NCBI GenBank assembly: GCA_020638065.1
Contig: JACKJG010000007.1
Span: 138,390-202,389, forward strand
Reading direction: 5' to 3'
Source of the DNA: Hyphomicrobiaceae bacterium
GTDB taxonomy: Bacteria > Pseudomonadota > Alphaproteobacteria > Rhizobiales > Devosiaceae
Length of the DNA: 64,000 nucleotides
The notes beneath the pieces are model-generated. The model was given only the letters and a program-made list of their open reading frames with translations. It ran no database searches and was not told the origin of the DNA. The position numbers and the translations under genes were made by a program. Shown here piece after piece: positions 39,809 to 48,978 of this stretch (position 1 is the first letter of the stretch; each line of letters opens with the position of its first letter).

Positions 39809-40188
39809 TGGAATGGGGCGTTGCCATCGCCGTCATCCTCGCTGGTGCTCTGGCAATCGGACAGATTTATCGTGACCCGGCTTATACGCCGGAAATCCGC
39901 AAAAGGTCGTTGCGGGCGTTGCTGCTTTTCACCGCCTACATTCTTGCCGGTGCCGTCTTTCTGATCGCATTGCCGCTCGAACGATTGACCGTGACGGGAT
40001 TGGCGTTTCTGCTTCCCGCCATTCTTGCCTGGGTCGGGCTGGGCGGACTCTGGATTTTGCGAACCACACCGAGCAAACGCCCGCCGCCGGACTGGGTGCT
40101 GCGATCATGGACCTGGCTCGACTGGGGGCTGATCGGGCTGTTCGGCATTGGCTGTCTCGGAACCGTTTTGACGCTTTACACCGCCTAG
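39808..40188 (+). CDS. Hypothetical membrane protein
   Basis: A 126-residue protein with four hydrophobic helices (about 3-18, 37-54, 60-82, 105-124). The Arg/Pro-rich loop TTPSKRPPPDWVLRSWTW precedes the last helix. I recognise no family. ATG 39808 uses the last base of the gshB stop (TGATG), so translation is coupled to gshB. It may be a small envelope protein carried with the rsmI-yraN-gshB transcript; nothing suggests a specific role. Confidence 0.68.
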   Translation: MEWGVAIAVILAGALAIGQIYRDPAYTPEIRKRSLRALLLFTAYILAGAVFLIALPLERLTVTGLAFLLPAILAWVGLGGLWILRTTPSKRPPPDWVLRSWTWLDWGLIGLFGIGCLGTVLTLYTA

Positions 40189-40265
40189 CCCGAAAGGATC
40201 AAAGCTTGCCTTCCTGCGGCACCTGTGGCAGGCCACGGCGTGCGTTGGGATAGGTCCGGGTTCTG

Positions 40266-40910
40266 GTGAGCAATACGTTTCTTGTAGCGCTGGCGACGTT
40301 TTTCGCGACGGTCGGAGTGGCCGACATCGCGTTCATCTTTGCCGGTCTGACGCGCGACAATAGCTCCCACGAACGTTTCGTGTTCGCGACCCGCGGCGTG
40401 ATCATCGCGACGATCATTCTGCTGTTTTTCGGGCTGTTGGGCAGCCGGGTGCTCGACCTCTTCGGGATCACCATTCCGGCGCTAAGAACGGCCGGCGGCA
40501 TTCTGCTGATGCTGATCGCCATCGACATGGTCTTTGCCCGCCACCATTCGGGCGGCACCGCGACGACCGACGAAGAGGATCAGGAAAGCAAGAAGCGCCA
40601 CGACATTTCGGTCTTTCCGCTGGCCTTGCCGCTGCTGGCGGGTCCGGGCACCATTTCCGCAGTCATTCTTCTGACCGCCAGTACGAAAGACGATTTCGAC
40701 TATTGGATGGTGCTCTTGGCGCTGGTCCTCATTCTGGCCCTGTCGTGGGTCACTCTCCTGCTCGCCATTCCCATTCAGCGCTTTCTGGGGCGCACCGGCC
40801 TGGCGGTGGTTTCCCGCGTTGTCGGCATCCTTCTGGCGGCCCTTGCCGTGCAGTTCGTCTTTGACGGGCTGATGACCTCCGGACTTCTGGGAACCGTCGC
40901 CAAACCTTGA
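40266..40910 (+). CDS. MarC family integral membrane protein
   Basis: A 214-residue inner-membrane protein with six helices in two repeats. FVALATFFATVGVADIAFIF at the start and FPLALPLLAGPGTISAVILL in the middle are the MarC (UPF0056) signature; the latter carries the conserved PGT. The hydrophilic loop HHSGGTATTDEEDQESKKRH separates the halves. Function of the family is unsettled; early claims of a role in multiple antibiotic resistance were not upheld. GTG 40266 is the start. Confidence 0.9.
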   Translation: MSNTFLVALATFFATVGVADIAFIFAGLTRDNSSHERFVFATRGVIIATIILLFFGLLGSRVLDLFGITIPALRTAGGILLMLIAIDMVFARHHSGGTATTDEEDQESKKRHDISVFPLALPLLAGPGTISAVILLTASTKDDFDYWMVLLALVLILALSWVTLLLAIPIQRFLGRTGLAVVSRVVGILLAALAVQFVFDGLMTSGLLGTVAKP

Positions 40911-40984
40911 CGCGTGGCATTGTCCTTGGTTTACAAGGCGTTCAGCAGGTGAAAACGGGCAGAGTTCAGGCAAGGTCGCGAGAC

Positions 40985-42103
40985 ATGGCCTCATCCGAAC
41001 AATTCATCAGATCCATTCTTGAGAAGGCCGGGATCGAAGTTGGCGGTTCCCGCCCCTGGGATATCCTGATCCACAACGACGCCTTTTATGGCCGGGTGAT
41101 CAGCCAGGGCACGCTGGGGTTCGGCGAAGCCTATATGCAGGGCTGGTGGGACTGCCCCAATGTCGATCAGCTCATTTTCCGGCTGTTGCAGGTGGATGTG
41201 CTCGAGCTGATGCCGAAGGCGCGGGACATTGCCCTTTGGGTCTCGCTTGCGCGGGCCTTCCTGTTCAACCGGCAACGCAGCCGGGCTTTCGAGGTGGGCG
41301 AGAAACATTACGATATCGGCAACGATCTCTATTCACGCATGCTCGACAAGCGGCTGATCTATTCGTGCGGCTATTGGAAGGATGCCGAAACGCTCGATCA
41401 GGCGCAGGAGGCCAAGCTCGATCTGATCTGCCGCAAGATCGGGCTCGAACAGGGCATGCGAGTGCTCGATATCGGTTCGGGCTGGGGCGGTTTCCTGAAA
41501 TTCGCCGCCGAGCGCTACGGGATTGAGGGGGTCGGGATCACGGTCTCCAGAGAGCAGCGTCAATATGCGGAAGATTCGACGCAGGGGCTGAAGCTCGACT
41601 TCCGGCTCGAAGATTATCACGACACGCAAGGGTCCTTCGATCGCATCGTTTCGGTCGGTATGTTCGAACATGTCGGCTACAAGAATTATCGCGGCTATTT
41701 CGAAAAGGCCGCCCAGTTGCTGAGCGATCGGGGCCTGTCTCTGTTGCACACGATCGGTGGCAATGAATCGGTCACCCACGGCGACCCTTGGGCGGAGAAA
41801 TACATTTTCCCTAATGGCATGTTGCCCTCGATGCGCCAGATCGCCGAGGGGGTCGAACATCTGTTCGTGGTCGAGGACTGGCACAATTTCGGGGCCGACT
41901 ATGATAAAACGCTGATGGCCTGGCATGCCAATTTCGAGGCGGCCTGGCCGGATATCAGCCAGACCTATGACGAGGTCTTTCACCGGATGTGGCGCTATTA
42001 CCTTCTGTCATTCGCCGGCGTGTTCCGGGCGCGGCGCGCCCAGCTCTGGCAGGTGGTTCTGAGCAAGGACGGCATTCCGGGCGGATATCAAACCATCCGC
42101 TAG
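40985..42103 (+). CDS. cfa: Cyclopropane-fatty-acyl-phospholipid synthase
   Basis: A 372-residue SAM-dependent enzyme that adds a methylene bridge to unsaturated phospholipid chains at the membrane surface. An N-terminal lipid-binding part (1-90, LGFGEAYMQGWWDC) precedes the methyltransferase domain: HYDIGNDLYSRMLD, VLDIGSGWGGFLKFAA (SAM site), VSVGMFEHVGYKNY and the C-terminal RRAQLWQVVLSK. ATG 40985 (MASSEQF) is the start; the frame also runs back into the end of marC. Converges on the GH25 gene with a 7-bp gap. Confidence 0.94.
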   Translation: MASSEQFIRSILEKAGIEVGGSRPWDILIHNDAFYGRVISQGTLGFGEAYMQGWWDCPNVDQLIFRLLQVDVLELMPKARDIALWVSLARAFLFNRQRSRAFEVGEKHYDIGNDLYSRMLDKRLIYSCGYWKDAETLDQAQEAKLDLICRKIGLEQGMRVLDIGSGWGGFLKFAAERYGIEGVGITVSREQRQYAEDSTQGLKLDFRLEDYHDTQGSFDRIVSVGMFEHVGYKNYRGYFEKAAQLLSDRGLSLLHTIGGNESVTHGDPWAEKYIFPNGMLPSMRQIAEGVEHLFVVEDWHNFGADYDKTLMAWHANFEAAWPDISQTYDEVFHRMWRYYLLSFAGVFRARRAQLWQVVLSKDGIPGGYQTIR

Positions 42104-42110
42104 CTTGCCG

Positions 42111-42938
42111 CTACTTCAGCGATGCGCACCGTCCGGTCGGACCGAGTACCGGCAGATCGCGGGGGTCACAGCCGGTCAGGATGAAGTGCACCCATTCTTC
42201 TTCGCTGCCGTAAAAGGCGTTGCGGTCGACCTCGCCGCGAATGCCCGGCATCACGCCGGTCTGGGTATATTGCCAGAAGGTCCAGGGCTCGTTGCGATAT
42301 CTGAGGTGCGGCTCGGCGGCGACCGAGCGCAACCACATCGTATTGGGCAGGTTGCGGCCGGCCAGCACGTCCTTGTGGAAGGTCATGTCGGTGTAGATGA
42401 TCGGCAGTTTGCCGCTATGCGCTTCCATGCGGGCCAGCATGGTCTGAACCATCTCGAAAGCGGTATCCGGATCCGGATGCGTGCGGCAGGATTGGGAATG
42501 ATTGTTCCATTCCAGATCGAGCACCGGCGGCAGCGAGAACGGATCGTTGGGCACGTTGGCCACGAACCAGTCGGCCTGTTCATCGGCATCGCGGCACCAG
42601 GTCATGAAGTGATAGGCACCCGGCGCAACTCCAGCATTGCGCGCCCGCTGCCAATTGGCGCGGAACATGGGGTCGACATAGTCACCCCCCTCGGTCGCCT
42701 TGATGAAGACGAAATGCGTGCCGGCGGCGCGGGCCGCATTGAAGTCGATATCGCCCTGATAGCGCGCCACATCGATGCCCTGGATCGGCAGGTTGTGGGC
42801 ACGGAAAACCCCGGGATGCGGATCATTGTCGCCGCGAATGATGCCGGCGGAAAAACAGCCGGCCTGGGCAGACACCAGACCAATGGCAAGGACGGATTTG
42901 ACTACAGAGCGCACAAGGGTGCGGACCGGAACGGGCAT
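42111..42938 (-). CDS. GH25 family lysozyme-like exported protein
   Basis: A 275-residue protein with a GH25 muramidase barrel: QGIDVARYQGDIDF (catalytic Asp), FIKATEGGDYVDPMF, APGAYHFMTW, PPVLDLEWN (Asp/Glu pair) and PIIYTDMTFH. A hydrophobic export signal (residues 8-25) precedes Cys28; the -3 residue is Gln, so lipidation is possible but not assured. It probably cuts the N-acetylmuramyl-glucosamine bond in the cell's own or a competitor's peptidoglycan. GH25 proteins are also phage-related, but no phage gene is near. Confidence 0.88.
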   Translation of the reverse strand: MPVPVRTLVRSVVKSVLAIGLVSAQAGCFSAGIIRGDNDPHPGVFRAHNLPIQGIDVARYQGDIDFNAARAAGTHFVFIKATEGGDYVDPMFRANWQRARNAGVAPGAYHFMTWCRDADEQADWFVANVPNDPFSLPPVLDLEWNNHSQSCRTHPDPDTAFEMVQTMLARMEAHSGKLPIIYTDMTFHKDVLAGRNLPNTMWLRSVAAEPHLRYRNEPWTFWQYTQTGVMPGIRGEVDRNAFYGSEEEWVHFILTGCDPRDLPVLGPTGRCASLK

Positions 42939-43050
42939 TTGACATAACGCGACAACAGAATGAACCGGCCTGATTCATCATGCCTGCGTTAACGCGAACT
43001 TACGCAATTGTGGCGGTCGCGTGGCGCTGATCGTTAAGGTTGATCAAGGC

Positions 43051-44193
43051 TTAATCGGCGCTGGCCCCGTTGCGTGCTGCGAGCGCATCGAACAGGCGAT
43101 CCATCAGCGGCTGCCAGCGCGTGTCGACGACGGCCTGCAAGTCCTCAGAGAGCCGATAGGCATCGACCTTGAAATCGTGCCGTTCGGCGAAATAGGCCTC
43201 GATTTTCGGTGCAACCTGGTCGAACCCGTCGCGGCCCAGGGCCGCATAGGTCTCGCGCATTTGCGCAATCGGGTCTTCGGTCAAATCAGAATAGTGCAAA
43301 TGATGGAACTGACCCTGAGGCAGCGCTTTCACATCTGCGATCAGCGCTTCCATCATCTCTTCGAACTCTTTGGCAATGCGTTCGGCCATTTTCGAATGAT
43401 CGGACAATTGCAGCCCTTGGGAATCGCAGAGCCGGGTCCAGAGTTTGAGCGTCGAACCGAGAACCGCGGCAGGGTCGCGGGTGATCAGGACGAAGCGCGC
43501 ATTGGGATAAAGATCAATGAGAGTTTTGACCCTTGCAGTGTGGGTCGGTGACTTGACGACGATTTGCTTGGGTCCCGATTGCAGAGTGACCGCCTTGAGA
43601 AACCAGACCAGGCCCTCGCGCCATTTTCTGAGTTCGTGTGCATCAAGTCCGGACAGCGACAAGGTTCCCCTTCGGCGCGGTGCATCGGGAAAGGCGATCT
43701 GCAGATAGGGCGATGGCAGGCCAAGATTCATCAAAGCGAATTCGTCCTCCTGCGGCAGATGCCAGCCCGCCTGCATGTCATCCATCGGCCGGTTGGAGGG
43801 CACGAGGAATTTGACCATGCCTGCATAGGAAGCAGTCAGCAGAAAATGGTGTGGGCTCATGCATTGAAAGGTGTCGGGGAAGATGACCCGATCATCGAGG
43901 ATCATCAATTCGTGCAGCAACGTGGTGCCGGAGCGCCAATGGCCGATGACGAAGATTGGGTCTGCGGGTAACTTGACTGCCTCGATCTCGCGGCCCTTGA
44001 GAATGTGCTGGGCCAGCGCCGCGGCCGAATTGATGATCGAGGTCAGGGTGATGGTCAGCACATGGCCCCATTTGATCGGAGCGACGGCAAAGCGGCCATA
44101 GGCGAGCAGGCGCATCCACACCGAAAAGGTCATGCCGTGCCAGAAACGTGCGTGCCAGATGCGCACGCGCCGGTCCGGTTGCTTTTGAGCCAT
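43051..44193 (-). CDS. Sulfotransferase family protein
   Basis: A 380-residue protein with PAPS-binding motifs: the 5'-phosphosulfate loop DPIFVIGHWRSGTTLLHELM (about 79-98) and the 3'-phosphate region FVLITRDPAAVLGSTLKLW. WHLPQEDEFALMNLGLPSPY resembles bacterial sulfotransferases acting on lipids or glycans. A hydrophobic stretch near residues 42-62 could anchor it to the membrane. It stands alone between the GH25 gene and comM. The acceptor is unknown; sulfated surface glycans or lipids are possible. Confidence 0.84.
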   Translation of the reverse strand: MAQKQPDRRVRIWHARFWHGMTFSVWMRLLAYGRFAVAPIKWGHVLTITLTSIINSAAALAQHILKGREIEAVKLPADPIFVIGHWRSGTTLLHELMILDDRVIFPDTFQCMSPHHFLLTASYAGMVKFLVPSNRPMDDMQAGWHLPQEDEFALMNLGLPSPYLQIAFPDAPRRRGTLSLSGLDAHELRKWREGLVWFLKAVTLQSGPKQIVVKSPTHTARVKTLIDLYPNARFVLITRDPAAVLGSTLKLWTRLCDSQGLQLSDHSKMAERIAKEFEEMMEALIADVKALPQGQFHHLHYSDLTEDPIAQMRETYAALGRDGFDQVAPKIEAYFAERHDFKVDAYRLSEDLQAVVDTRWQPLMDRLFDALAARNGASAD

Positions 44194-44309
44194 CGCGCGT
44201 CAATCCCTAAGTCTTTGCCTTCATGCCTCCTAGCCCGGCAGTTCTCATATGAAAACCGGCAAGGCGAGAAATACGGGTAAATCCGGAGATTGACTCGGGA
44301 TTTCACTTA

Positions 44310-44324
44310 GAACAAACTAAGAAC
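44310..44324. promoter_or_regulatory. LexA (SOS) box before comM
   Basis: GAAC-AAACTAA-GAAC is an exact match to the alphaproteobacterial LexA site GTTC-N7-GTTC read on the other strand. It ends 18 bp before the comM start codon, and a possible -35 TTGACT lies at 44290-44295. From memory comM belongs to the predicted LexA regulon of alphaproteobacteria. Confidence 0.82.
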
Positions 44325-44342
44325 ATATTTTGCGGGGCGCTT

Positions 44343-45863
44343 ATGGTCACACGGGTCAAGACGGTTGCATTTCAGGGCATCGATGCGGTGGATGTCGACG
44401 TGCAGGTGCAAGTGGCACCCGGTATGCCGCATTTCAACATTGTCGGGCTGCCCGACAAGGCGGTGGCCGAAAGCCGGGAACGGGTGCGGGCCGCGCTTTT
44501 GGCCTCGGGGCTTGGCCTGCCGCCCAAGCGGGTCACCATCAATCTGGCGCCCGCCGACCTGCCCAAGGAAGGCTCACACTACGATCTGCCCATTGCCCTT
44601 GGGCTGATGGGCGCGATCGGCGCCGTGCCAGCAGACAGTTTCAGCCGCTACATGGTTCTGGGGGAACTGGCGCTTGACGGGCGCATCATGCCGGTTTCGG
44701 GAACGCTTCCCGCCGCCATTGCCGCCAATGCGCGGGGGCTGGGGATGATCTGTCCGGCGTCTTCGGGGCCGGAGGCGGCGTGGGCTGATCCCGACCTCGA
44801 CATCATCGCGGCGGAATCGCTGGTCATGCTCAACAATAATCTGGTCGGCCATCAGATGAGCGCGCGGCCCTTGCCCGCGCGGCAAGGCGAGAATGACCTG
44901 TTGCCGGACCTGGCCGATGTGCGCGGGCAGGAGGCGGCGCGGCGCGCACTGGAGGTTGCGGCGGCAGGTGGCCACAACCTGTTGATGGTCGGGCCGCCGG
45001 GCGCGGGCAAATCCATGCTGGCGGCGCGATTGCCATCGATCCTGCCGCCGCTCAGTCCGCGCGAAATGCTCGACGTGTCGATGATCCAATCGATTGCCGG
45101 AGAATTGCATGGCGGCAAGTTGAGCGAAAGGCGTCCGTTCCGCGCTCCGCATCATTCCGCGTCGATGGCGGCCCTCGTGGGGGGCGGATTGCGGGTCAAG
45201 CCGGGCGAGGTGTCGCTGGCGCACAATGGCGTGCTTTTCCTCGACGAATTGCCGGAATTCTCGCCGCAGGTGCTCGATTCCCTGCGCCAGCCTCTCGAAG
45301 CGGGAGAAACGGTGATCGCGCGCGCCAACGCACGTGTCTCCTATCCCGCGCGGTTTCAGCTGATCGCGGCGATGAACCCGTGCAAATGCGGCATGGCGGG
45401 CACGCCGGGCCATACCTGCAAACGCGGCGATGCCTGCGCGGCGGACTATCAGGCGCGCGTTTCCGGCCCCTTCCTCGACCGGATTGACATCCGCATGGAC
45501 GTGCCGGCGGTTTCCGCCCTCGACATGATGGGCGAGCAAAAGGCGGAATCCAGCCGTGACGTTGCTGTGCGGGTCGCCGCTGCCCGGCAGGTCCAGATCG
45601 AACGCTATCAGGCCATGGGCGCCAACGGCATCTACACCAATGCGGCAGCGGGATCGCGCCTGATCGAAGAGGTCGCCGCGCCGGATGCGGAAAGCCGCGA
45701 TCTTCTCGTTCGGGCGTCGGAACGTTTCGGCCTCTCGGCCCGCGCCTATCATCGCGTGCTCAAGGTGGCGCGCACGCTGGCCGATCTGGCGGGATCGAAA
45801 AAGGTTGGGAGGCCCTTCTTTGCCGAGGCCCTGAGCTACCGGCTCAACCTTGCCAATGCTTAA
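44343..45863 (+). CDS. comM: ComM/YifB family Mg-chelatase-like AAA+ ATPase
   Basis: A 506-residue ATPase. An N-terminal Lon-protease-like domain (1-165, HFNIVGLPDKAVAESRERV) is followed by AAA+ (GPPGAGKSMLAARLPSILPP, Walker A about 217-224; VLFLDELPEF Walker B) and a C-terminal helical region (SERFGLSARAYHRVLKVART). A cysteine set (NPCKCG, HTCKRGDAC) suits a zinc site. In naturally competent bacteria ComM drives branch migration during integration of incoming DNA. The SOS box before it supports a DNA-repair role here. Confidence 0.94.
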   Translation: MVTRVKTVAFQGIDAVDVDVQVQVAPGMPHFNIVGLPDKAVAESRERVRAALLASGLGLPPKRVTINLAPADLPKEGSHYDLPIALGLMGAIGAVPADSFSRYMVLGELALDGRIMPVSGTLPAAIAANARGLGMICPASSGPEAAWADPDLDIIAAESLVMLNNNLVGHQMSARPLPARQGENDLLPDLADVRGQEAARRALEVAAAGGHNLLMVGPPGAGKSMLAARLPSILPPLSPREMLDVSMIQSIAGELHGGKLSERRPFRAPHHSASMAALVGGGLRVKPGEVSLAHNGVLFLDELPEFSPQVLDSLRQPLEAGETVIARANARVSYPARFQLIAAMNPCKCGMAGTPGHTCKRGDACAADYQARVSGPFLDRIDIRMDVPAVSALDMMGEQKAESSRDVAVRVAAARQVQIERYQAMGANGIYTNAAAGSRLIEEVAAPDAESRDLLVRASERFGLSARAYHRVLKVARTLADLAGSKKVGRPFFAEALSYRLNLANA

Positions 45864-45967
45864 GGGTTTTCGCTTCTGGCGGAATGCTGACGTGAAGAAC
45901 TTGATCGGTGCAAATCCCGATCTGCAATTGACTCAAAATTAGGGGGTTTTGATGCATCTTTTCGCTT

Positions 45968-46567
45968 ATGGGCAGAAAGAACCACATCGTCCGCAACGAA
46001 GCGGAATTGTTGAGCTGGAACGAGCAACGCGGCTTCGGGTTTGCGCGCCTGCCTGGCGGCACCGAACGCATCTTCGTTCACGCCAAGAGTTTTTTGCCCG
46101 ACATGCCGCGTCCGCAACCCGGTGACCGGCTCGACCTTGAAGTGGTGCCCGGCAAGGGTGGCAAGCCGGCCGCGCGCGACGTACGTATCCTTCTGCCCGA
46201 CGAATTGCCGTCGAGCCCCTTGTCGCTGCACCTGGCGACCGCCGCGATCCTGACCCTGTTGCTGCAAATCGACATCATGCTGGACCGGATGCCCGGACTT
46301 CTGGCCTCGCTTTACGTGCTGATGGGCGGTCTGTCCCTTTTTGCCTATTCCTGGGACAAGCAGGCCGCCGTCCTCGGTGCCTGGCGTGTCCGCGAACGCG
46401 ACCTGCAGATCATCGATTTCATGGGCGGCATTATTGGCGGCCTTGTGGCCCAGCACATGATGCGGCACAAACGCTACAAGAATTCCTTCCAGAACGGCAC
46501 ACTCGTCGCCGTCGTCTTCCATGCTGCGCTGCTCGGCGCGATCGGACTTGGGCTATTTCACCTTTAG
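45968..46567 (+). CDS. Cold-shock-domain / DUF1294 membrane fusion protein
   Basis: A 199-residue fusion. Residues 1-75 look like a cold-shock OB fold: GFGFARLPGGTERIFVHAKS carries the RNP-like aromatic and basic residues. Residues ~80-199 are a DUF1294 membrane domain with three or four helices and the family motif FAYSWDKQAAVLGAWRVRE, then KNSFQNGTLVAV. The fusion suggests a nucleic-acid-binding head on an inner-membrane anchor; its role is unknown. ATG 45968 stands 104 bp after comM. Confidence 0.86.
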   Translation: MGRKNHIVRNEAELLSWNEQRGFGFARLPGGTERIFVHAKSFLPDMPRPQPGDRLDLEVVPGKGGKPAARDVRILLPDELPSSPLSLHLATAAILTLLLQIDIMLDRMPGLLASLYVLMGGLSLFAYSWDKQAAVLGAWRVRERDLQIIDFMGGIIGGLVAQHMMRHKRYKNSFQNGTLVAVVFHAALLGAIGLGLFHL

Positions 46568-46576
46568 TCGTTCGGT

Positions 46577-47590
46577 TCAGGCGATCTCAGAGATGTCGAT
46601 CAGGCAGACATGCCGATACGGTCGGTCGGGTGAACAAAGAATGGACGGAAAGCGCGGCTCGTTGATCGCATTGGGATAGGCCTGGTCCTCGAGGCAGAGG
46701 CCCGAATGTTTTGCGTAGATGCGGCCGCCATGCCCGGGCACGCTGACATCGGTCCAGACCGAATCGTAAAGCTGAACAGCCTGCCGGTCCGTGAAAAGCC
46801 TCAATTGCAGCCTGTTGTCGGGGCCGGTCACGATCGCGGCCGGCTCATTTGGGTCGCGGCCATCGCGCAAAACCATGTTGAGATCGTAATCGAGCGGCTC
46901 GCCGTTCTCGTCGCGGAAATTGCGCGGCGTCCGGAAGTCGAAGCGGCTGCCGGTCACGTCGCGGATTTCGCCGGTCGGCAAAAGCGTATCGTCGCTGACG
47001 GTCATTCGGTCGGCATCGAGCCACAGTGTATGATCGAGAATATCCGAGCCGGTTCCGAGGTTGAAATATTGGTGCTGCACCAAGGAAATTGGCGTAACGC
47101 GTTCGGGCACGGCTTCGAGCACGAGCTCCAGCATATTGCCGTCAAGCCGATAGGTCGCGGCAAAGTCCACCGCGCCGGGATAGCCCATGGCGCCATCTGG
47201 CGAATGGTGGGTGAAGAGCACCGCATTGCGGTCCGAATCAGGCGCCATGTCCCAGACCTGCCGTCCCAGCCCGTCCGGCCCGCCATGCAGATGATGGGGC
47301 GCTTCATTGACCGGCAATTCATAGGTCATGCCGTCCAGTTCGAACCGTCCGAAGCCGATGCGGTTGGCCACGCGCCCGGCCAGCGATCCGAAATGAGGCG
47401 AATGATCGGGATAGGGGTCGAACCGGTCAAACCCCAGCACGACCGATCTCGGCTTGCCATCGACCGGCACCTGCCAATCGCGCACGACGACGCCCCAGTT
47501 CATGATGAAAACCGACGTGCCTTCCGAATTGGTGAGCGTCACCTCATCAACCCGCTTTCCCGCAAATTCGCCGATGGTTCTGATCTGCAT
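46577..47590 (-). CDS. galM: Aldose 1-epimerase
   Basis: A 337-residue mutarotase interconverting alpha and beta anomers of free sugars. NRIGFGRFELDGMTYEL, NEAPHHLHGGPDGLGRQVW (catalytic His), SLVQHQYFNLG (second His) and the C-terminal SGLCLEDQAYPNAINEPRFP with the base Glu are the family motifs. Divergent from the LacI regulator of the xylose genes, so its likely substrate here is xylose. Converges with the DUF1294 gene, 9 bp apart. Confidence 0.93.
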   Translation of the reverse strand: MQIRTIGEFAGKRVDEVTLTNSEGTSVFIMNWGVVVRDWQVPVDGKPRSVVLGFDRFDPYPDHSPHFGSLAGRVANRIGFGRFELDGMTYELPVNEAPHHLHGGPDGLGRQVWDMAPDSDRNAVLFTHHSPDGAMGYPGAVDFAATYRLDGNMLELVLEAVPERVTPISLVQHQYFNLGTGSDILDHTLWLDADRMTVSDDTLLPTGEIRDVTGSRFDFRTPRNFRDENGEPLDYDLNMVLRDGRDPNEPAAIVTGPDNRLQLRLFTDRQAVQLYDSVWTDVSVPGHGGRIYAKHSGLCLEDQAYPNAINEPRFPSILCSPDRPYRHVCLIDISEIA

Positions 47591-47627
47591 GTCCGGTCTC
47601 CCTGCTTCGTGCGCTCTTAGCCCGAAC

Positions 47628-47643
47628 GATGCAGCTTTGCATC
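47628..47643. promoter_or_regulatory. Candidate operator between galM and lacI
   Basis: GATGCA-GCTT-TGCATC, perfect 6-bp arms, lies in the gap between the divergent galM and LacI-type genes. LacI-family sites are often even palindromes of about this size, though usually with a central CG. Function inferred from position. Confidence 0.35.
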
Positions 47644-47740
47644 AATGGGGCGCGAGATTTTCCACCCATGGTTTGTCACTGCACTTTTTCATGGCGGTAT
47701 CCTGCTGTTGCCGCTATGGAAATCGCGGGGAGAGTGTTTG

Positions 47741-48787
47741 GTGGCGAAACGAACGGGAAAAAACAACAAGCCAACGGTCCGCGACGTGGCCAAGGCCGCC
47801 GGCGTGTCGCTGGCAACCGTTGATCGTGTGCTGAACCAGCGCAAGGGCGTACGTCAGGCCACCATCGAGAAGGTGGAAAAGGCGGTCGCCGACCTCAATT
47901 TCACGCGCGATGTTGGCGCCTCGCTTCTGGCGCGGGCCAAGTCTGCCCGCATCCATTTCGTCCTTCCGGCTGGCACCAATCCCTTCATGCACAGCCTTGA
48001 ATCGGCAGTGGCCCAACAGGCCGAAATCGCGGCCCAGGCTCGTGTGGATGTCGACATGTCGAGCGTGCCGCCGCTCAATGCCGAGGCGCTGGTCGAGGAA
48101 ATCGACAGGCTTGCCGACGATTCCTGTGATTGCGCGGTAATCGTGGCGACCGACGACGACGCCTTGCGCCGTGCCGTGGCACGGGCGCTCACCAAAGGCC
48201 TGCCAACGATCACTCTGGTTTCCGATCTGCCGCAATCGAAGCGGCGGGCCTTTGTCGGCATCGACAATGAAGCGGCCGGACGCACCGCCGCATCGCTGCT
48301 CGGGCGCTTCTGTCCGCCCAATGCCCAGATCGGGCTGATCGTCGGCTCTCTTGACCTGCGCGATCACCGCGACCGGTTCATCGGCTTTTCCGAAGTCATG
48401 CTGGAGGAGTTCCCTGGCATTGAGATCATCGGACCGGCCGAAGGCTTCGATGACGCACGCGAAACGGCCAAACGCGCCAACGAACTCCTGAACGACAATC
48501 CGCGGCTCGCCGGAATCTACTCGATCGGGGCCGGCAATGATGGGTTGATGACGACCCTCAGGCAGCGGATCAGCCCGGGACGGGTAAAGGTCGTGGTGCA
48601 CGAATTGACCGAGGCCTCGCGCGAAGGGCTGGCCGGCGGCTATATCGATGCGGTTCTCAACCAGAACGTCGCACACGAGGCCGAGCGCGCAATCCGCTTT
48701 GCGCAATTGCTGGCCGTGCAGCCCAGTGCCGAACTCGACCGCACGCCGGTCGAAATCGGTATTTATCTGCGCGACAACGTGATCTAA
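47741..48787 (+). CDS. LacI family transcriptional regulator of the xylose genes
   Basis: A 348-residue repressor. The N-terminal headpiece is TVRDVAKAAGVSLATVDRVL plus hinge helix NFTRDVGASLLARAKS; the rest is a periplasmic-binding-like effector domain (RIHFVLPAGTNPFMHSLESA, YSIGAGNDGLMTTL). GTG 47741 follows GGGGAGAG by 6 bp; the frame upstream to 47645 has no family likeness. It lies between galM and xylBA, so it probably responds to xylose or a derivative and controls both sides. Inducer inferred from context. Confidence 0.88.
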   Translation: MAKRTGKNNKPTVRDVAKAAGVSLATVDRVLNQRKGVRQATIEKVEKAVADLNFTRDVGASLLARAKSARIHFVLPAGTNPFMHSLESAVAQQAEIAAQARVDVDMSSVPPLNAEALVEEIDRLADDSCDCAVIVATDDDALRRAVARALTKGLPTITLVSDLPQSKRRAFVGIDNEAAGRTAASLLGRFCPPNAQIGLIVGSLDLRDHRDRFIGFSEVMLEEFPGIEIIGPAEGFDDARETAKRANELLNDNPRLAGIYSIGAGNDGLMTTLRQRISPGRVKVVVHELTEASREGLAGGYIDAVLNQNVAHEAERAIRFAQLLAVQPSAELDRTPVEIGIYLRDNVI

Positions 48788-48863
48788 CCTCACCGTGCGC
48801 GCCGGTCTAAGGCGCGACAATTCACAGCCTCAAAGGCGGCCTTTTCACGGGCCGCATATTGTG

Positions 48864-48878
48864 CAATTATCGCAATTG
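48864..48878. promoter_or_regulatory. Candidate operator before xylB
   Basis: CAATT-ATCGC-AATTG, a 5-bp inverted repeat in the AT-richest part of the 191-bp gap between the LacI-type gene and xylB. It is about 100 bp before the xylB start. It does not match the galM/lacI palindrome, so a common regulator is unproven. The gap also holds GCGGCC/GGCCGC (48836-48855), perhaps the end of the regulator transcript. Confidence 0.28.
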
Positions 48879-48978
48879 AGGTACGTAACTCAGGCCCGGT
48901 TCAGCGCCGGGAGCGAACACGGTCAACGGGCGGAACAGTCCGGCGGTTCGCGAAAAAGGTGGGGAGGCAGGTGCGAAA

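Noticed and set aside
42111..42938. GH25 lysozyme as a sign of a prophage
   Set aside because: No integrase, capsid, tail, holin or attachment repeat is nearby, and the protein carries its own export signal.
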